From contig JBKBNU010000001.1 in NCBI GenBank assembly GCA_046294845.1, positions 1 through 64,000 of the forward strand: 64,000 bases of DNA. The letters are read 5' to 3'. Shown here piece by piece: positions 7,366 to 20,060 of this stretch (positions are counted from its first letter, which is position 1; every line of letters begins with the position of its first letter). Under the pieces are notes generated by a model that had not been told where the DNA came from, did not search any database, and saw nothing but the letters and a program-made list of their open reading frames with translations. The translations under genes and the position numbers were made by a program. This DNA comes from Micavibrio_C sp046294845. GTDB lineage: Bacteria > Pseudomonadota > Alphaproteobacteria > Micavibrionales > Micavibrionaceae.

Positions 7366-8592
7366 TTAGTCTTCCTCAATACCAAGCACCATGGGCGCTT
7401 GTTTGCTTTTTCGGACATTGATAAGCGATGTATCAATCATATCTTTCAAGTGCGCTGCATAGTGTTTTTCGATCATCTCGACTGACGTGCGACAGTTCTT
7501 CGCGATCTGGTAGATGTCTGCCCCTTCTAGCAGACGAAAACAGATATAACTGTGACGCAGGGAATAGGCCGTCCGCGCCTTTCCATCGCGGTCGAATTTC
7601 AAATTATTCTCGTTTAAAATGCCGTTGAACATTTTTTTGAACTCATTGGGAAAGAGCTTATCCGTGGGCTTTACTGGTCGCTCTCCATCCTCCGTTGGCC
7701 GCAGACGGTCGCGCAAACGTTCAAACGGGCGAACAGCCCCCGTCATGGATTTACAGTAACCAACGCCGCGCTTGCCACGCACTTCGATTTCCAAAATTTT
7801 ATCGCCGCTCCATTCATCGGTGACGATTTCAACATCGCGGAATTCAAGAAGATTGACCTCATCGGGCCTTAAGCCTGTATTGGCCATGAGCAACACAAAA
7901 TCATGGAGCTGTTCAGCATACCATTTATATCTAGGATTCTTGGGATTGGCTGCGTTTCTACGCGTGGCTTCGTAGAGCAGCTTATATTCCTTCGGGGTAA
8001 ACCAAGGGCGGTGGCTCACCTTCGTGTGCCGCCTGTAGGGATCGGATAGATCAGGCACTTGGCTTATATAGCCATGCCGATGTGCCGTTTTTAAGGTAAG
8101 GCTTAGAGTCACGATTTCATTATGAATGGTTTTACGTGCTGGGGGCTTCCAGTCTTTCGATTTTTCCTCACCCTCAGCCTCAGGTGGCTCTGGCTCGGTC
8201 AAACGGTGCGCCCGATATTGCTGCACCGTTCCGGCTGTAATTTGATTAACGGGCATTTCTCCAAAGAAGGGGAGCAAATGAAGTCTGAGACGGTCTTTAT
8301 GGCTCTGCACCCATTTGGGGCTGCGGTGGCCTTTGGTTGTGGCCTCGTATTCCTCTTCGAACATCTTGGCGACTTGGGCAAAGGTCTTGCCCGTGTGCAG
8401 TTCGCCTAAATGATCTCTGGCACAGAGTTCGTTGTACCAGTCGGTGGCTACGTCCTTAGCACGCGCTAGACTTTTCTCTTTGGTGCTTTTACGTAAGTCT
8501 TGACCTTTGAAGAAGGTGTAGGCGTGCCAAGCACCTCCTTCGCTACGGCGGTAAAGGGCAACCTGATCGCCGAGAATCTTGTGTCTTTCCAT
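7366..8592 (-). CDS. int: Tyrosine recombinase / integrase of the mobile element
   Basis: A 408-residue site-specific recombinase. The N-terminal part holds an arm-binding-like region and a SAM-like core-binding domain (about 70-190). The catalytic domain follows with 'TGLRPDE' (Arg242), a beta-hairpin Lys near 'RGKRGVG' (about 272-278), 'YSLRHS' (Arg346 and His347) and the nucleophile in 'EKHYAAH' (Tyr378). The histidine three residues before Arg346 is a tyrosine and the second His/Trp position is not conserved, substitutions common in integrases of this type. The start lies 149 bp from the 3' end of tRNA-fMet, the usual position for an integrase next to its tRNA attachment site. The gene is read away from the tRNA, into the element. 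Confidence 0.92.
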   Translation of the reverse strand: MERHKILGDQVALYRRSEGGAWHAYTFFKGQDLRKSTKEKSLARAKDVATDWYNELCARDHLGELHTGKTFAQVAKMFEEEYEATTKGHRSPKWVQSHKDRLRLHLLPFFGEMPVNQITAGTVQQYRAHRLTEPEPPEAEGEEKSKDWKPPARKTIHNEIVTLSLTLKTAHRHGYISQVPDLSDPYRRHTKVSHRPWFTPKEYKLLYEATRRNAANPKNPRYKWYAEQLHDFVLLMANTGLRPDEVNLLEFRDVEIVTDEWSGDKILEIEVRGKRGVGYCKSMTGAVRPFERLRDRLRPTEDGERPVKPTDKLFPNEFKKMFNGILNENNLKFDRDGKARTAYSLRHSYICFRLLEGADIYQIAKNCRTSVEMIEKHYAAHLKDMIDTSLINVRKSKQAPMVLGIEED

Positions 8593-8699
8593 GGTCTCTC
8601 CCCGTTTGTGCGAACCCGTACAATTTGTACAAGTTTTGTCCGACTACTTTCATGGTATCACGGGGTCATTTTCGGCGGCAAATTAGAGGGGACTAATAA

Positions 8700-8727
8700 G
8701 CAAAAAGCCCTTGTAAAACAAGGGCTT
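8700..8727 (-). terminator. Terminator downstream of tRNA-fMet
   Basis: A 9-bp perfect stem AAGCCCTTG / CAAGGGCTT (8705-8713 and 8719-8727), read on the minus strand, is followed by TTTTTG. It lies 15 bp past the 3' end of tRNA-fMet, between the tRNA and the integrase. It should end the tRNA transcript and shield the integrase from read-through. Confidence 0.75.
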
Positions 8728-8741
8728 GATCTTCTTTTCAT

Positions 8742-8818
<77 letters not shown>

Positions 8819-8890
8819 TCAACCAGAACATGATGTCTTTATGAAAACAAAAGCCCATCAAGGAGCGTTACACTTGATCTTATGTAACAA

Positions 8891-8917
8891 GGATAGGGGG
8901 TTATAACGCCCCTATCC
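8891..8917. repeat. Hairpin in the tRNA-fMet/cspA gap
   Basis: A 9-bp perfect inverted repeat (GGATAGGGG and CCCCTATCC) with a 9-base loop. No T run follows on either strand. The 319-bp gap between tRNA-fMet and cspA otherwise holds only the cspA terminator. Confidence 0.4.
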
Positions 8918-9074
8918 CCAGAAAGCAACCTTATTATTGTTTATATTTCCCTCTTTTATTTTGCCTGCATCACGCAGCGATAGTTGGCCCTTGGTCTTCA
9001 CATGTACCGCTCCACTTTTGAGCCCTCATTACATTGATACCGCGCCTCCTGCGAATGGAAACGTACACGCAAAC

Positions 9075-9103
9075 AAAAACCCCGGCGCAATGGCTGCCGG
9101 GGT
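9075..9103 (-). terminator. Terminator of cspA
   Basis: Stem ACCCCGGC / GCCGGGGT (9079-9086 and 9096-9103), read on the minus strand and followed by TTTTTG, 35 bp past the cspA stop. Confidence 0.8.
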
Positions 9104-9137
9104 TTTAAAAATTCTTTATTGAAGCAGCGCTTGACGC

Positions 9138-9356
9138 TTAGGCAGCGTCATCAACCAGACGCAGTTCAGCAGCAGCCATTTTACCGCGGTTTTCTTGCAG
9201 TTCGAATTCAATCGCCTGGCCTTCGTTCAGCGTTTGCAGGCCGGCTTTTTGTACGGCTGTGATGTGAACGAAAACATCGTTACCACCTTGATCGGGGGTG
9301 ATAAAACCAAAACCTTTTGTGGTGTTGAACCACTTTACTTTGCCGCGCTGGGCCAT
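9138..9356 (-). CDS. cspA: Cold-shock protein, CspA family
   Basis: A 72-residue single cold-shock domain that binds single-stranded RNA and DNA and melts RNA structure. Both RNA-binding motifs are present: RNP1 'KGFGFI' and RNP2 'DVFVHI', preceded by 'GKVKWFN'. I chose the start at 9356, where GGAG lies about 9 bases upstream and the protein begins 'MAQRGKVKWF'; the longer open frame adds 31 residues unlike the family. An intrinsic-terminator-like hairpin sits in the leader about 26 bp upstream of the start, which suggests that expression is controlled by attenuation. Confidence 0.95.
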   Translation of the reverse strand: MAQRGKVKWFNTTKGFGFITPDQGGNDVFVHITAVQKAGLQTLNEGQAIEFELQENRGKMAAAELRLVDDAA

Positions 9357-9381
9357 ACTGCACTCCATATGTACAATTGTT

Positions 9382-9415
9382 AAAAAAACCCATCCAGTTA
9401 TCAGGCTGGAATGGG
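9382..9415 (-). promoter_or_regulatory. Terminator-like hairpin in the cspA leader
   Basis: Read on the minus strand, CCCATTCCAG (9406-9415) pairs with CTGGATGGG (9389-9397) with one bulged base, and is followed at once by seven T residues (9382-9388). The last T is only 25 bases from the cspA start codon, too close for a separate promoter downstream, so cspA transcription must pass through it. CspA-family proteins of E. coli are known transcription antiterminators, which makes autoregulated attenuation plausible. Confidence 0.6.
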
Positions 9416-9576
9416 CGGATACTTTTATGGGCACACGCACGGCAATCAAAGCCCTGATGACTTTTCAGGCAAGTAGAAGATACGACCAAATGCAGAAAAA
9501 AGCAAACATATTCACAAGCACGCAAGCCTCTGGGCGTAATTTTTTCCGCCCGAAATTCGCATAAAACGCGGGAAAA

Positions 9577-10275
9577 TCACCCCGGAGCCGCCGAGCGATC
9601 CGGCAAGCGGGCCAAAAAGCGGCTGAGATAGGCAAGCGGGGTATCAAGGACGATGACCAGTACCTTGACGCCATAGGCCACGCCGGCCAAGGCCAGCCAC
9701 CCATCAAAAACGCCGTAAAACGCAAGAAAGGCAAAAGCGAAAGTATCAAAAAGCTGGGAGATCAAAGTACTGGCGTTATTCCGCAACCACAGCATCTTTT
9801 CGCCACTGCGCCCCTTCATATAATCATAAAGGGCAATATCCAGACGCTGCGCCAGATAATAGACAACAAGCCCTGCCGCCACAATCCGCAGCGACATGGT
9901 AAAGACAATATCCATGGCATCCGACAATGATTGCACATCAGCGGCAGGATCAGCCAGCCGCACAGCCTGCAAATATATCTGGAAGAGGATCAGGACACTC
10001 ACACTCATAAGCGCGGTATCCGTTGCCACCTTGCGCCCGTAATTTTCGGTTAGAACCGCTGTTGCCAGAAAAATCGTGGTATAGAGCGCTGTCCCCAGAG
10101 TAATCGGCAAACCAAAGACCTCGATCACCTTGCCATCGGTAATCCCCAGCAGAATTGCCATCATCACGATCAACCCCTGTACCCAGGCCTGCCCGCGCCA
10201 GACCGCAAAGGGGATAGACAACAAACCGAAGAGCATTACGGCAAAAAACAGGATTTCGTTACTCAATCTGATCAC
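9577..10275 (-). CDS. yhhQ: YhhQ/QueT-type queuosine precursor transporter
   Basis: An integral membrane protein of 232 residues with about six hydrophobic segments. It belongs to the YhhQ (Vut_1, COG1738) family, which imports queuosine precursors such as preQ0/preQ1 for tRNA modification. The family's central motif is visible as 'AVLTENYGRKVA' near residues 72-83, and the stretch 'ISQLFDTFAFAFLAFYGVF' near 170 is the typical later segment. The C-terminus ends in a basic, Ala/Pro-rich tail. It stands alone on the minus strand about 220 bp upstream of cspA; read-through into cspA is possible but would meet the leader hairpin. Confidence 0.85.
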   Translation of the reverse strand: MIRLSNEILFFAVMLFGLLSIPFAVWRGQAWVQGLIVMMAILLGITDGKVIEVFGLPITLGTALYTTIFLATAVLTENYGRKVATDTALMSVSVLILFQIYLQAVRLADPAADVQSLSDAMDIVFTMSLRIVAAGLVVYYLAQRLDIALYDYMKGRSGEKMLWLRNNASTLISQLFDTFAFAFLAFYGVFDGWLALAGVAYGVKVLVIVLDTPLAYLSRFLARLPDRSAAPG

Positions 10276-10381
10276 ACGACATGAGGGGCATAAAGAGGGC
10301 GATCAATACACGAAAATGTCCTTGAACGCAAAAGAGCAAGCGCTAGCACCAAATTTGCATAAATGTACCATATACGGCACA

Positions 10382-10684
10382 ATGGCGCCTATGGTCACCA
10401 AGATAAAAAATTTACCACTGATCCCCCGCGTGGCTTCCGTTTTTGCCGCGCAGGCTGGTGACAACGATAGCTTTAAAGACAGCGAGCGCCGTCGTCCGGA
10501 TCATCAGGCTTTGGCGGCAGCCTTCTCTGCCGATCACAAAGTTGCACCAGTGACACCTGGCAGCAGCAATAGCCCTGCAACCATAGTCACCCTTTCAGCA
10601 ATTACCGCCAGCAATGATGTGGTTCTGACCTACAGCTATGACCCCGCAAAAAAAGCAGTTCGCTTAACGAAATTCCCCTGCTGA
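10382..10684 (+). CDS. Hypothetical protein, about 100 aa
   Basis: A small open frame on the plus strand, divergent from yhhQ. I place the start at the ATG at 10382 because upstream codons are partly antisense to yhhQ; an alternative ATG is at 10316 and neither has a strong ribosome binding site. The protein has a basic start, a polar middle ('DSERRRPDHQALAAAF') and a C-terminal beta-like stretch 'VVLTYSYDPAKKAVRL'. I do not recognise it, and it may be a lineage-specific gene or a chance frame. Confidence 0.4.
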   Translation: MAPMVTKIKNLPLIPRVASVFAAQAGDNDSFKDSERRRPDHQALAAAFSADHKVAPVTPGSSNSPATIVTLSAITASNDVVLTYSYDPAKKAVRLTKFPC

Positions 10685-10987
10685 GGACACTTAAAAACCT
10701 CAATACGATCCTTTGCGTTTTTATAAAAATCCTGAATAAACAGATCAGATTCAACAGCTAAAACATTCTGTTATATGGGCATTTATAGAACCGTTTTGCA
10801 TCTACACATCAATACTAAAAAAACCCTCATTCGTTAATACACAACACTCAGTGTTCATACTGAAGGCCGTGCTGGCATAAAGACAAATCGTATCGTTTTT
10901 ATGAATTGGTGCTAGCTATGCTGCTGGTAATACACCATACAACTCACCCTTAACAATCAAAGTAAAAAATCAGCAGAGCCATAAAGC

Positions 10988-11022
10988 AAAACCCCGACAG
11001 ATCTTGCGATCCATCGGGGCTT
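10988..11022 (-). terminator. Terminator of the rRNA operon
   Basis: On the minus strand, GCCCCGA (plus 11014-11020) pairs with TCGGGG and is followed by TTTT. It lies about 50 bp past the 5S gene. The rest of the 385-bp gap (10685-11069) is AT-rich and I see no other element in it. Confidence 0.75.
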
Positions 11023-11069
11023 TAGAATTTCGTTATATGTTTGATTATCCAACAAACGGACTTGGAAGA

Positions 11070-11184
11070 CCTGGCGACGACCGACTCTCCCATGCCTTAA
11101 GACATAGTACCATTGGCGCTGCAGTTTTTCACGGCCCAGTTCGGAATGGGATGGGGTGTTTCATCTGCGCTAGTGCCACCAGAT
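11070..11184 (-). rRNA. rrf: 5S rRNA
   Basis: Read on the minus strand, the gene begins CTGGTGGC and ends near GTCGCCAG, giving the terminal helix I of 5S rRNA. The conserved internal run CCCATCCCATTCCGAAC, the loop C region of bacterial 5S, is present. The length is about 113-115 nt; the ends are estimated from the terminal helix. Confidence 0.93.
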
Positions 11185-11195
11185 CATCCAAATCC

Positions 11196-11216
11196 GTTTG
11201 TTGAAAAATTGTCTGA
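11196..11216 (-). other. 3' half of the 23S processing stem
   Basis: The spacer between 23S and 5S holds GTTTG-tt-GAAAAATTGTCTGA on the plus strand, the inverse of a segment ahead of 23S at 14115-14132. In the transcript the two would pair around 23S rRNA and form the usual RNase III target. Confidence 0.65.
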
Positions 11217-11286
11217 AGGTTCATATCAAGCTTCGCAAATCTTTGCTGCTTCAACTGACGTCAGCATGTTTAATACTGAACGCAGA

Positions 11287-14034
<2,748 letters not shown>

Positions 14035-14114
14035 TTCTACTACGTACAGAACCAAACACGCCTATGAAAACGCGTTAGTCTGTCGCAGCATGAGATTTCT
14101 CAGCTTTCTTGAGA

Positions 14115-14132
14115 TCAGACAATTTTTCAAAC
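14115..14132 (-). other. 5' half of the 23S processing stem
   Basis: TCAGACAATTTTTCAAAC on the plus strand matches, inverted, the segment at 11196-11216 beyond the 3' end of 23S. It lies in the 176-bp spacer between tRNA-Ala and 23S, where the RNase III stem normally begins. Confidence 0.65.
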
Positions 14133-14210
14133 ATATTCACGATTTTCAAGAAACTCTGACAAAAGTCAGAAACGAAAAGCCCGTAAGCTTTTCATCACTA
14201 ACTTTCAAGG

Positions 14211-14286
14211 TGGTGGACCCTAGGAGGATCGAACTCCTGACCTCCTGAATGCAAATCAGGCGCTCTCCCAGCTGAGCTAAGGGCCC
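14211..14286 (-). tRNA. tRNA-Ala (TGC)
   Basis: A 76-nt tRNA with anticodon TGC, encoded CCA and acceptor stem GGGCCCT/AGGGTCC. It lies in the 16S-23S spacer after tRNA-Ile, the standard arrangement. Confidence 0.96.
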
Positions 14287-14312
14287 TTTAGAAAAAACCC
14301 AAAAGAATAAAG

Positions 14313-14389
<77 letters not shown>

Positions 14390-14417
14390 TTGAGTAGCCT
14401 TCTGAAGACTAAAACCC

Positions 14418-14462
14418 GGTTCCTTGAACATATGAGAAAGAAGAAATACGAAGACAGCAGCG
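14418..14462 (-). other. 3' half of the 16S processing stem
   Basis: This spacer segment between 16S and tRNA-Ile is an imperfect inverted copy of 16127-16173 in the 16S leader; the two share, for example, TTGAACAT and GCAGCAGCG in inverse orientation. In the transcript they pair around 16S rRNA as the RNase III stem. Confidence 0.75.
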
Positions 14463-14501
14463 TGTTTTTTCGCTCGTGAGAGCGAGACGCACCAAACACA
14501 T

Positions 14502-15993
<1,492 letters not shown>

Positions 15994-16126
15994 GATTCCA
16001 GCATCGCTATGAATAAATTCACGCGATACAGTCAAAAATTGACAAGAACCTACTGACTTAAATTGCGTCACGTAAGTATACGTAGACATCAGCAAGTTCT
16101 TGTTTCGTGTGTTCAACACGTCACAA

Positions 16127-16173
16127 CGCTGCTGCCTGCGTATCTCTTCTTTCTTTCACGATGTTCAAGAACC
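16127..16173 (-). other. 5' half of the 16S processing stem, boxA-like
   Basis: The leader segment begins on the minus strand with GGTTCTTGAACAT, which pairs with the spacer at 14418-14462. It also resembles boxA antitermination sequences of rRNA leaders, so it may serve in both antitermination and processing; the boxA role is inferred. Confidence 0.6.
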
Positions 16174-16290
16174 TTCGTCCAAAGCCGAAGCTTAGACACA
16201 CCAATCAGTCATTTCCCTAAAGAGCCGACGTAATTGACCGCTAAAAAAAGGCCGGGGACAAACCCGACCGCTTCGTTCGACGATGGAGGC

Positions 16291-16319
16291 TTTATACTCA
16301 GTCTCACTTCCTTCGTCAA
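16291..16319 (-). promoter_or_regulatory. rRNA operon promoter
   Basis: On the minus strand, TTGACG (plus 16314-16319) and TATAAA (plus 16291-16296) are separated by exactly 17 bp. The start would be near 16284, giving a leader of about 290 nt before 16S. This is the best promoter match in the 709-bp gap between 16S and the export gene. Confidence 0.8.
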
Positions 16320-16586
16320 GCACTAAAATGCACAAATTTTCTTTCAAAAACGAGGCTTTTTAGTCGGCGCTGCCAGCGGTTGGCGTTGCCAAGGCGGCCC
16401 TTATATAAAAAGGCCGTGTGGGTGTCAAACAGATTTTACATCTTTTTAAGATTTTTTTGTTTTTCACCGGTGATTTTCCGAATTTTCACGGAAATCCGCC
16501 ATTTTTTGCAGTGCGGAAATATCGATACTACGCTGTTTTCCCTAATAAATTCTTTATAAAGGACTGAACAGTCGGCTTTTAAGGGA

Positions 16587-16615
16587 TTCACGGGCCGTTT
16601 CCTTGCGGGTATAAT
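16587..16615 (+). promoter_or_regulatory. Possible promoter of the polysaccharide export gene
   Basis: TATAAT (16610-16615) preceded by TTCACG (16587-16592) with 17-bp spacing lies about 90 bp before the gene at 16703. The -10 box is perfect; the -35 box is only a fair match. Confidence 0.5.
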
Positions 16616-16702
16616 TTTCTGGCAAAGACATATGTGCGCGTAATTACTGTCCCTTTATGACCTCCTGCCCGTTCAGGGCCATTTTGTTTCTTTCGGATAT
16701 TC

Positions 16703-19306
16703 ATGCGTCTGGCCTTATCAAGATTGACCTATAGCGCGTTGATGGGTGTGTGCCTGTTCGGCATACAGGCGCACGCGCAAACCTGGCCGGCGAATAGTCC
16801 TTACGAACCATGGCTTCTGCATTATGCCAGCGGCCAGCCCGACGCCTATGAAACAACTAGGGGGTCATCAGCAGAACTTGTAGCCGCACCCTATGCAATG
16901 CCTGAAGAGGAACCGCGCAAGAAATCACAGCGCTCTTCAACACAACACCGCAATGACGGGCCTGTTCTCACACCGCAAGATACACATCGCATTCTGATGC
17001 AGCTGGAAGAACAGGAAAGACAAAGAGAAGCATCGCTTCTGGAGCAAGCCTATTCATTGCGCGTCATCGATGAACTCTCGCAATTCGGTTATGAGATGTT
17101 TGCGACAGCAAACACACAAGACTTCAACACCCTCCTCTCCCCCGATCATGATAAACGTAAAAGTTTACCCGGCGGTATGGCGCAGGATGATTTTATCCTG
17201 AGTAGCGGCGATCGCCTCAGCATTACTTTGCGCGGGCAGACTAACAGCCAGAAATCATACGAAGTCGATAATCAGGGTTTTCTTCTGATTGATGATATGG
17301 CACCGATTGCCGCCGCAGGCCTGACACTGGCGCAAGTCAGACGCGCGCTCGAAGCCGAAATCGGCCAGCGTCATAATATGCAGGTCTTTGCAACACTCGA
17401 AGCTGTGCACCAGATTGATATTCTAATACTGGGCCACGTAAAAAAACCGGGGCGTCAGACCTTATCGGTTTTCAATTCTGTTTTGGATGCCCTGAATGAA
17501 GCAGGCGGTATTGATAAAGGCGGCTCTTTGCGTCAAATCAAACTCGTACGTGACGGGCGCAGTACCTATATCGATCTTTATGGCCTTTTGATCCATGGCA
17601 GTACCAATATGGACCTGCAACTGCGCGATGGTGATCGCCTGATCGTACCGCCGATTGGCCCGACTGTCGCGATCGCTGGCGCTGTCAAGCGCCCCGGCAT
17701 TTATGAAATCATGCCGCGCGTACGCGGGATGCACAACAAAATAGATAATAGCGAGAAGCTATCCCTTGAAGAGGCCCTTGCCATGGCGGGTGGCTATCTA
17801 ACACCGGGCAGCAACCGCTTGCTGAGATTATCTCTGGGCAAGAACGGGCTGGAAAACGTCAAGGAAGTTAGCGGCAATCCCTATACCCCGCTTTTTGATG
17901 ACGGCTCCATCCTGATGGTTTCGCAGGCGCAACGCCAACGCACAGGCACAGTCGAGTTGCTGGGGGCTACACGCCAGCCAGGCATTTATGCACTAGAAGA
18001 CCATAAAACACTGGCGGGCGTTATTCCTTCCCCGCAAAGTTTGAGCGGTGATATCTATCCGTTGATGGGCGTGATCGAGCGCCAGAGCAAAGATAATTTA
18101 AGCGTCGAGATGATCGATTTTTCACCTTTGCTGGTGGCGCACGGCGAATATGATACTCCCTTACAAGATGGCGATACTGTTCACCTCTTTTCCCGCGCCC
18201 AGATCGGCAGCCTTGATCTTGATAATAGTAAACCCCGCCTGATTGAGGCCGGATCAAACGAAGCCGATATGCTCGACGACTCTCTGCGCTATTTCATGAA
18301 AGAACACGCGGTCCAAATAAGAGGTGCCGTGCGCGAACCGGGCCTTTGGCCGATCGCGGAGGAATCCCCGCTTTCAAGCATCATTCAGGCGGCAGGCGGC
18401 CTCACCATTGAAGCCAGCAAAGAAAATATCGAGATTTCGGCTCTTAATTTGCACGATCCGCAAAAAGAACCTATCCGGCAATCTTTCAATCTAAATGAAG
18501 CTGATCCGGAAACCATCCTGATCAATCCGGGTGATGCCATCCGCATTAATCAAAAATATAACCGCATTACCGATAACAGTGTTTTACTAACGGGCGAAGT
18601 CAAACATCCGGGCCGTTATGATCTGGCAGCGGGTGATAGCCTGCTCGATCTTCTGGAACGTGCCGGTGGCCTGACCGCGCAAGCCTATCCCGATGGCGCA
18701 ATTTTCAGCCGCGAAAGCGAACGCCGTGCCGAAGAATCCCGCTTCCGTGCAGCCGCCCGCGAACTGGAGCGGGCTTTGGCTGTATCCATGGATAAAGAAA
18801 CCCCGCCTGATGCCACGCAAATTGCCATGGCACAGGATCTGGCGACCGAACTTAAGAATGTTGAAGCCGTAGGCCGTATCACGGTCGAAGCCGATCCCGG
18901 TATGCTGAAACAGGAGCCGGAGTTAAACATTCTGCTTGAAAAGGGTGACCGCATATATATACCGAAAAGGCCCCTGACTGTGCGCGTCAATGGCGAAGTG
19001 CTTTCCCCTGCCAATCTTCAATTCCGCAAGAACAAGGATGCCCGCGATTATATCGTCGAGGCGGGCGGTTATACCTATAATGCCGATGATGACCGCGCTT
19101 TTGTGCTGTATCCGGATGGCAGCGCCCAGCCTTTGCAGGTCAGCAACTGGAACCACAAGGCCACCTTTATTCCGCCGGGATCAACAATTGTCGTTCCGCG
19201 TGATCCGAAACCGTTTGATTTCATCCAGTCAGCCAAAGACATCAGCCAGATTTTATCCAATCTCGCGGTCACGGGAATTTTCCTTGATGATATCAGGGAT
19301 GACTAG
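16703..19306 (+). CDS. Polysaccharide export protein with about six SLBB domains
   Basis: A Wza-like outer-membrane export protein of 867 residues. It has a Sec signal peptide (cleaved after Ala-His-Ala near 25) without a lipobox cysteine, then a Poly_export domain ('FILSSGDRLSITLRG', about residues 164-178 onward). This is followed by repeated SLBB domains, each marked by 'G.V..PG.Y' and 'L...GG': for example 'LGHVKKPGRQ', 'AGAVKRPGIYE', 'LGATRQPGIYA', 'RGAVREPGLWP', 'TGEVKHPGRYD' and 'NGEVLSPANLQ'. Wza has only two or three, so this is an extended form, as seen in some alternative capsule and EPS systems. It overlaps the next glycosyltransferase gene by 8 bases. A weak ribosome binding site precedes the chosen ATG. 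Confidence 0.88.
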   Translation: MRLALSRLTYSALMGVCLFGIQAHAQTWPANSPYEPWLLHYASGQPDAYETTRGSSAELVAAPYAMPEEEPRKKSQRSSTQHRNDGPVLTPQDTHRILMQLEEQERQREASLLEQAYSLRVIDELSQFGYEMFATANTQDFNTLLSPDHDKRKSLPGGMAQDDFILSSGDRLSITLRGQTNSQKSYEVDNQGFLLIDDMAPIAAAGLTLAQVRRALEAEIGQRHNMQVFATLEAVHQIDILILGHVKKPGRQTLSVFNSVLDALNEAGGIDKGGSLRQIKLVRDGRSTYIDLYGLLIHGSTNMDLQLRDGDRLIVPPIGPTVAIAGAVKRPGIYEIMPRVRGMHNKIDNSEKLSLEEALAMAGGYLTPGSNRLLRLSLGKNGLENVKEVSGNPYTPLFDDGSILMVSQAQRQRTGTVELLGATRQPGIYALEDHKTLAGVIPSPQSLSGDIYPLMGVIERQSKDNLSVEMIDFSPLLVAHGEYDTPLQDGDTVHLFSRAQIGSLDLDNSKPRLIEAGSNEADMLDDSLRYFMKEHAVQIRGAVREPGLWPIAEESPLSSIIQAAGGLTIEASKENIEISALNLHDPQKEPIRQSFNLNEADPETILINPGDAIRINQKYNRITDNSVLLTGEVKHPGRYDLAAGDSLLDLLERAGGLTAQAYPDGAIFSRESERRAEESRFRAAARELERALAVSMDKETPPDATQIAMAQDLATELKNVEAVGRITVEADPGMLKQEPELNILLEKGDRIYIPKRPLTVRVNGEVLSPANLQFRKNKDARDYIVEAGGYTYNADDDRAFVLYPDGSAQPLQVSNWNHKATFIPPGSTIVVPRDPKPFDFIQSAKDISQILSNLAVTGIFLDDIRDD

Positions 19307-20060
19307 GATTTTTTCTATCATCACCATCACCCGCCATCATCTGGCGGGTTTAAAGCAAACGGCCACCTCACTGGCGCAGGAAAATCCTGACCTGTTTGAA
19401 TGGATCGTGATTGACGGTGCCTCGACCGATGGCACACCTGAATATCTGAAAACCACCAACGCGCATTGGATATCGGAACCCGATCACGGCATTTACGATG
19501 CGATGAATAAGGGGCTGGAGCGGGCAACGGGGGATTATGTTCTATTCCTGAATGCGGGGGATACACTCGCCTTGCCTCGTACCCTTGAAAAGCTGGCTCT
19601 TATTCTCAAAGCCCGTCCGCAAACTCCCGACCTTATCTATGGTGACGCCTTTGAAACGATTGCAGGGCAGCAAATCATTAAGGCCGCACGGCCTGCCGTT
19701 ACCATTGATCAAGGCCTTTTCACCCATCACCAGTCTATTTTCTATCGCCGCGAAACGATCAATGATTTGAGATATGACCAGCGTTACAACATTGCCGCCG
19801 ATTATAAATTCACCGCGCAATTTCTGAGGAGATGTCATGATATTTTTTACTGGCCCGTGCCCCTGTGCCATTTTGAAACAGGCGGTATTTCACAAAGGCA
19901 AGCCTCTAAAGGGCGGATGCAACAGTTTCTGATACGCCGTGAACTGGAGATGAGCGGCCCTCTGGCCGAAATAGTTATTCTGACGCGCCAGACATTGGCG
20001 TATCGCCTGCGCCGTCACGTACCAAAGCTTTATGGGTATTTACGCGCGGGTCGTTCTTGA
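19299..20060 (+). CDS. GT2 family glycosyltransferase
   Basis: A cytoplasmic nucleotide-sugar transferase of about 253 residues with a GT-A fold. It opens with 'FSIITITRHHLAGL', has 'WIVIDGASTDGT' as the nucleotide-binding strand and 'LFLNAGDTL' as the metal-binding acidic motif (here Asn-Ala-Gly-Asp instead of DxD), like WcaE-type transferases of colanic acid synthesis. The open frame runs upstream inside the previous gene, but the family start fits the ATG at 19299, which overlaps the export gene's stop. The last 86 bases overlap tail to tail with the minus-strand transferase gene. It likely adds a sugar to the repeat unit of the same polysaccharide. Confidence 0.82.
   Translation: MTRIFSIITITRHHLAGLKQTATSLAQENPDLFEWIVIDGASTDGTPEYLKTTNAHWISEPDHGIYDAMNKGLERATGDYVLFLNAGDTLALPRTLEKLALILKARPQTPDLIYGDAFETIAGQQIIKAARPAVTIDQGLFTHHQSIFYRRETINDLRYDQRYNIAADYKFTAQFLRRCHDIFYWPVPLCHFETGGISQRQASKGRMQQFLIRRELEMSGPLAEIVILTRQTLAYRLRRHVPKLYGYLRAGRS

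Noticed and set aside
8593..8741. Inverted repeat ACAATTTGTACAAG-like sequence upstream of the integrase
   Set aside because: Imperfect and short. It may be part of the integrase promoter or an arm site, but I could not support a specific role.
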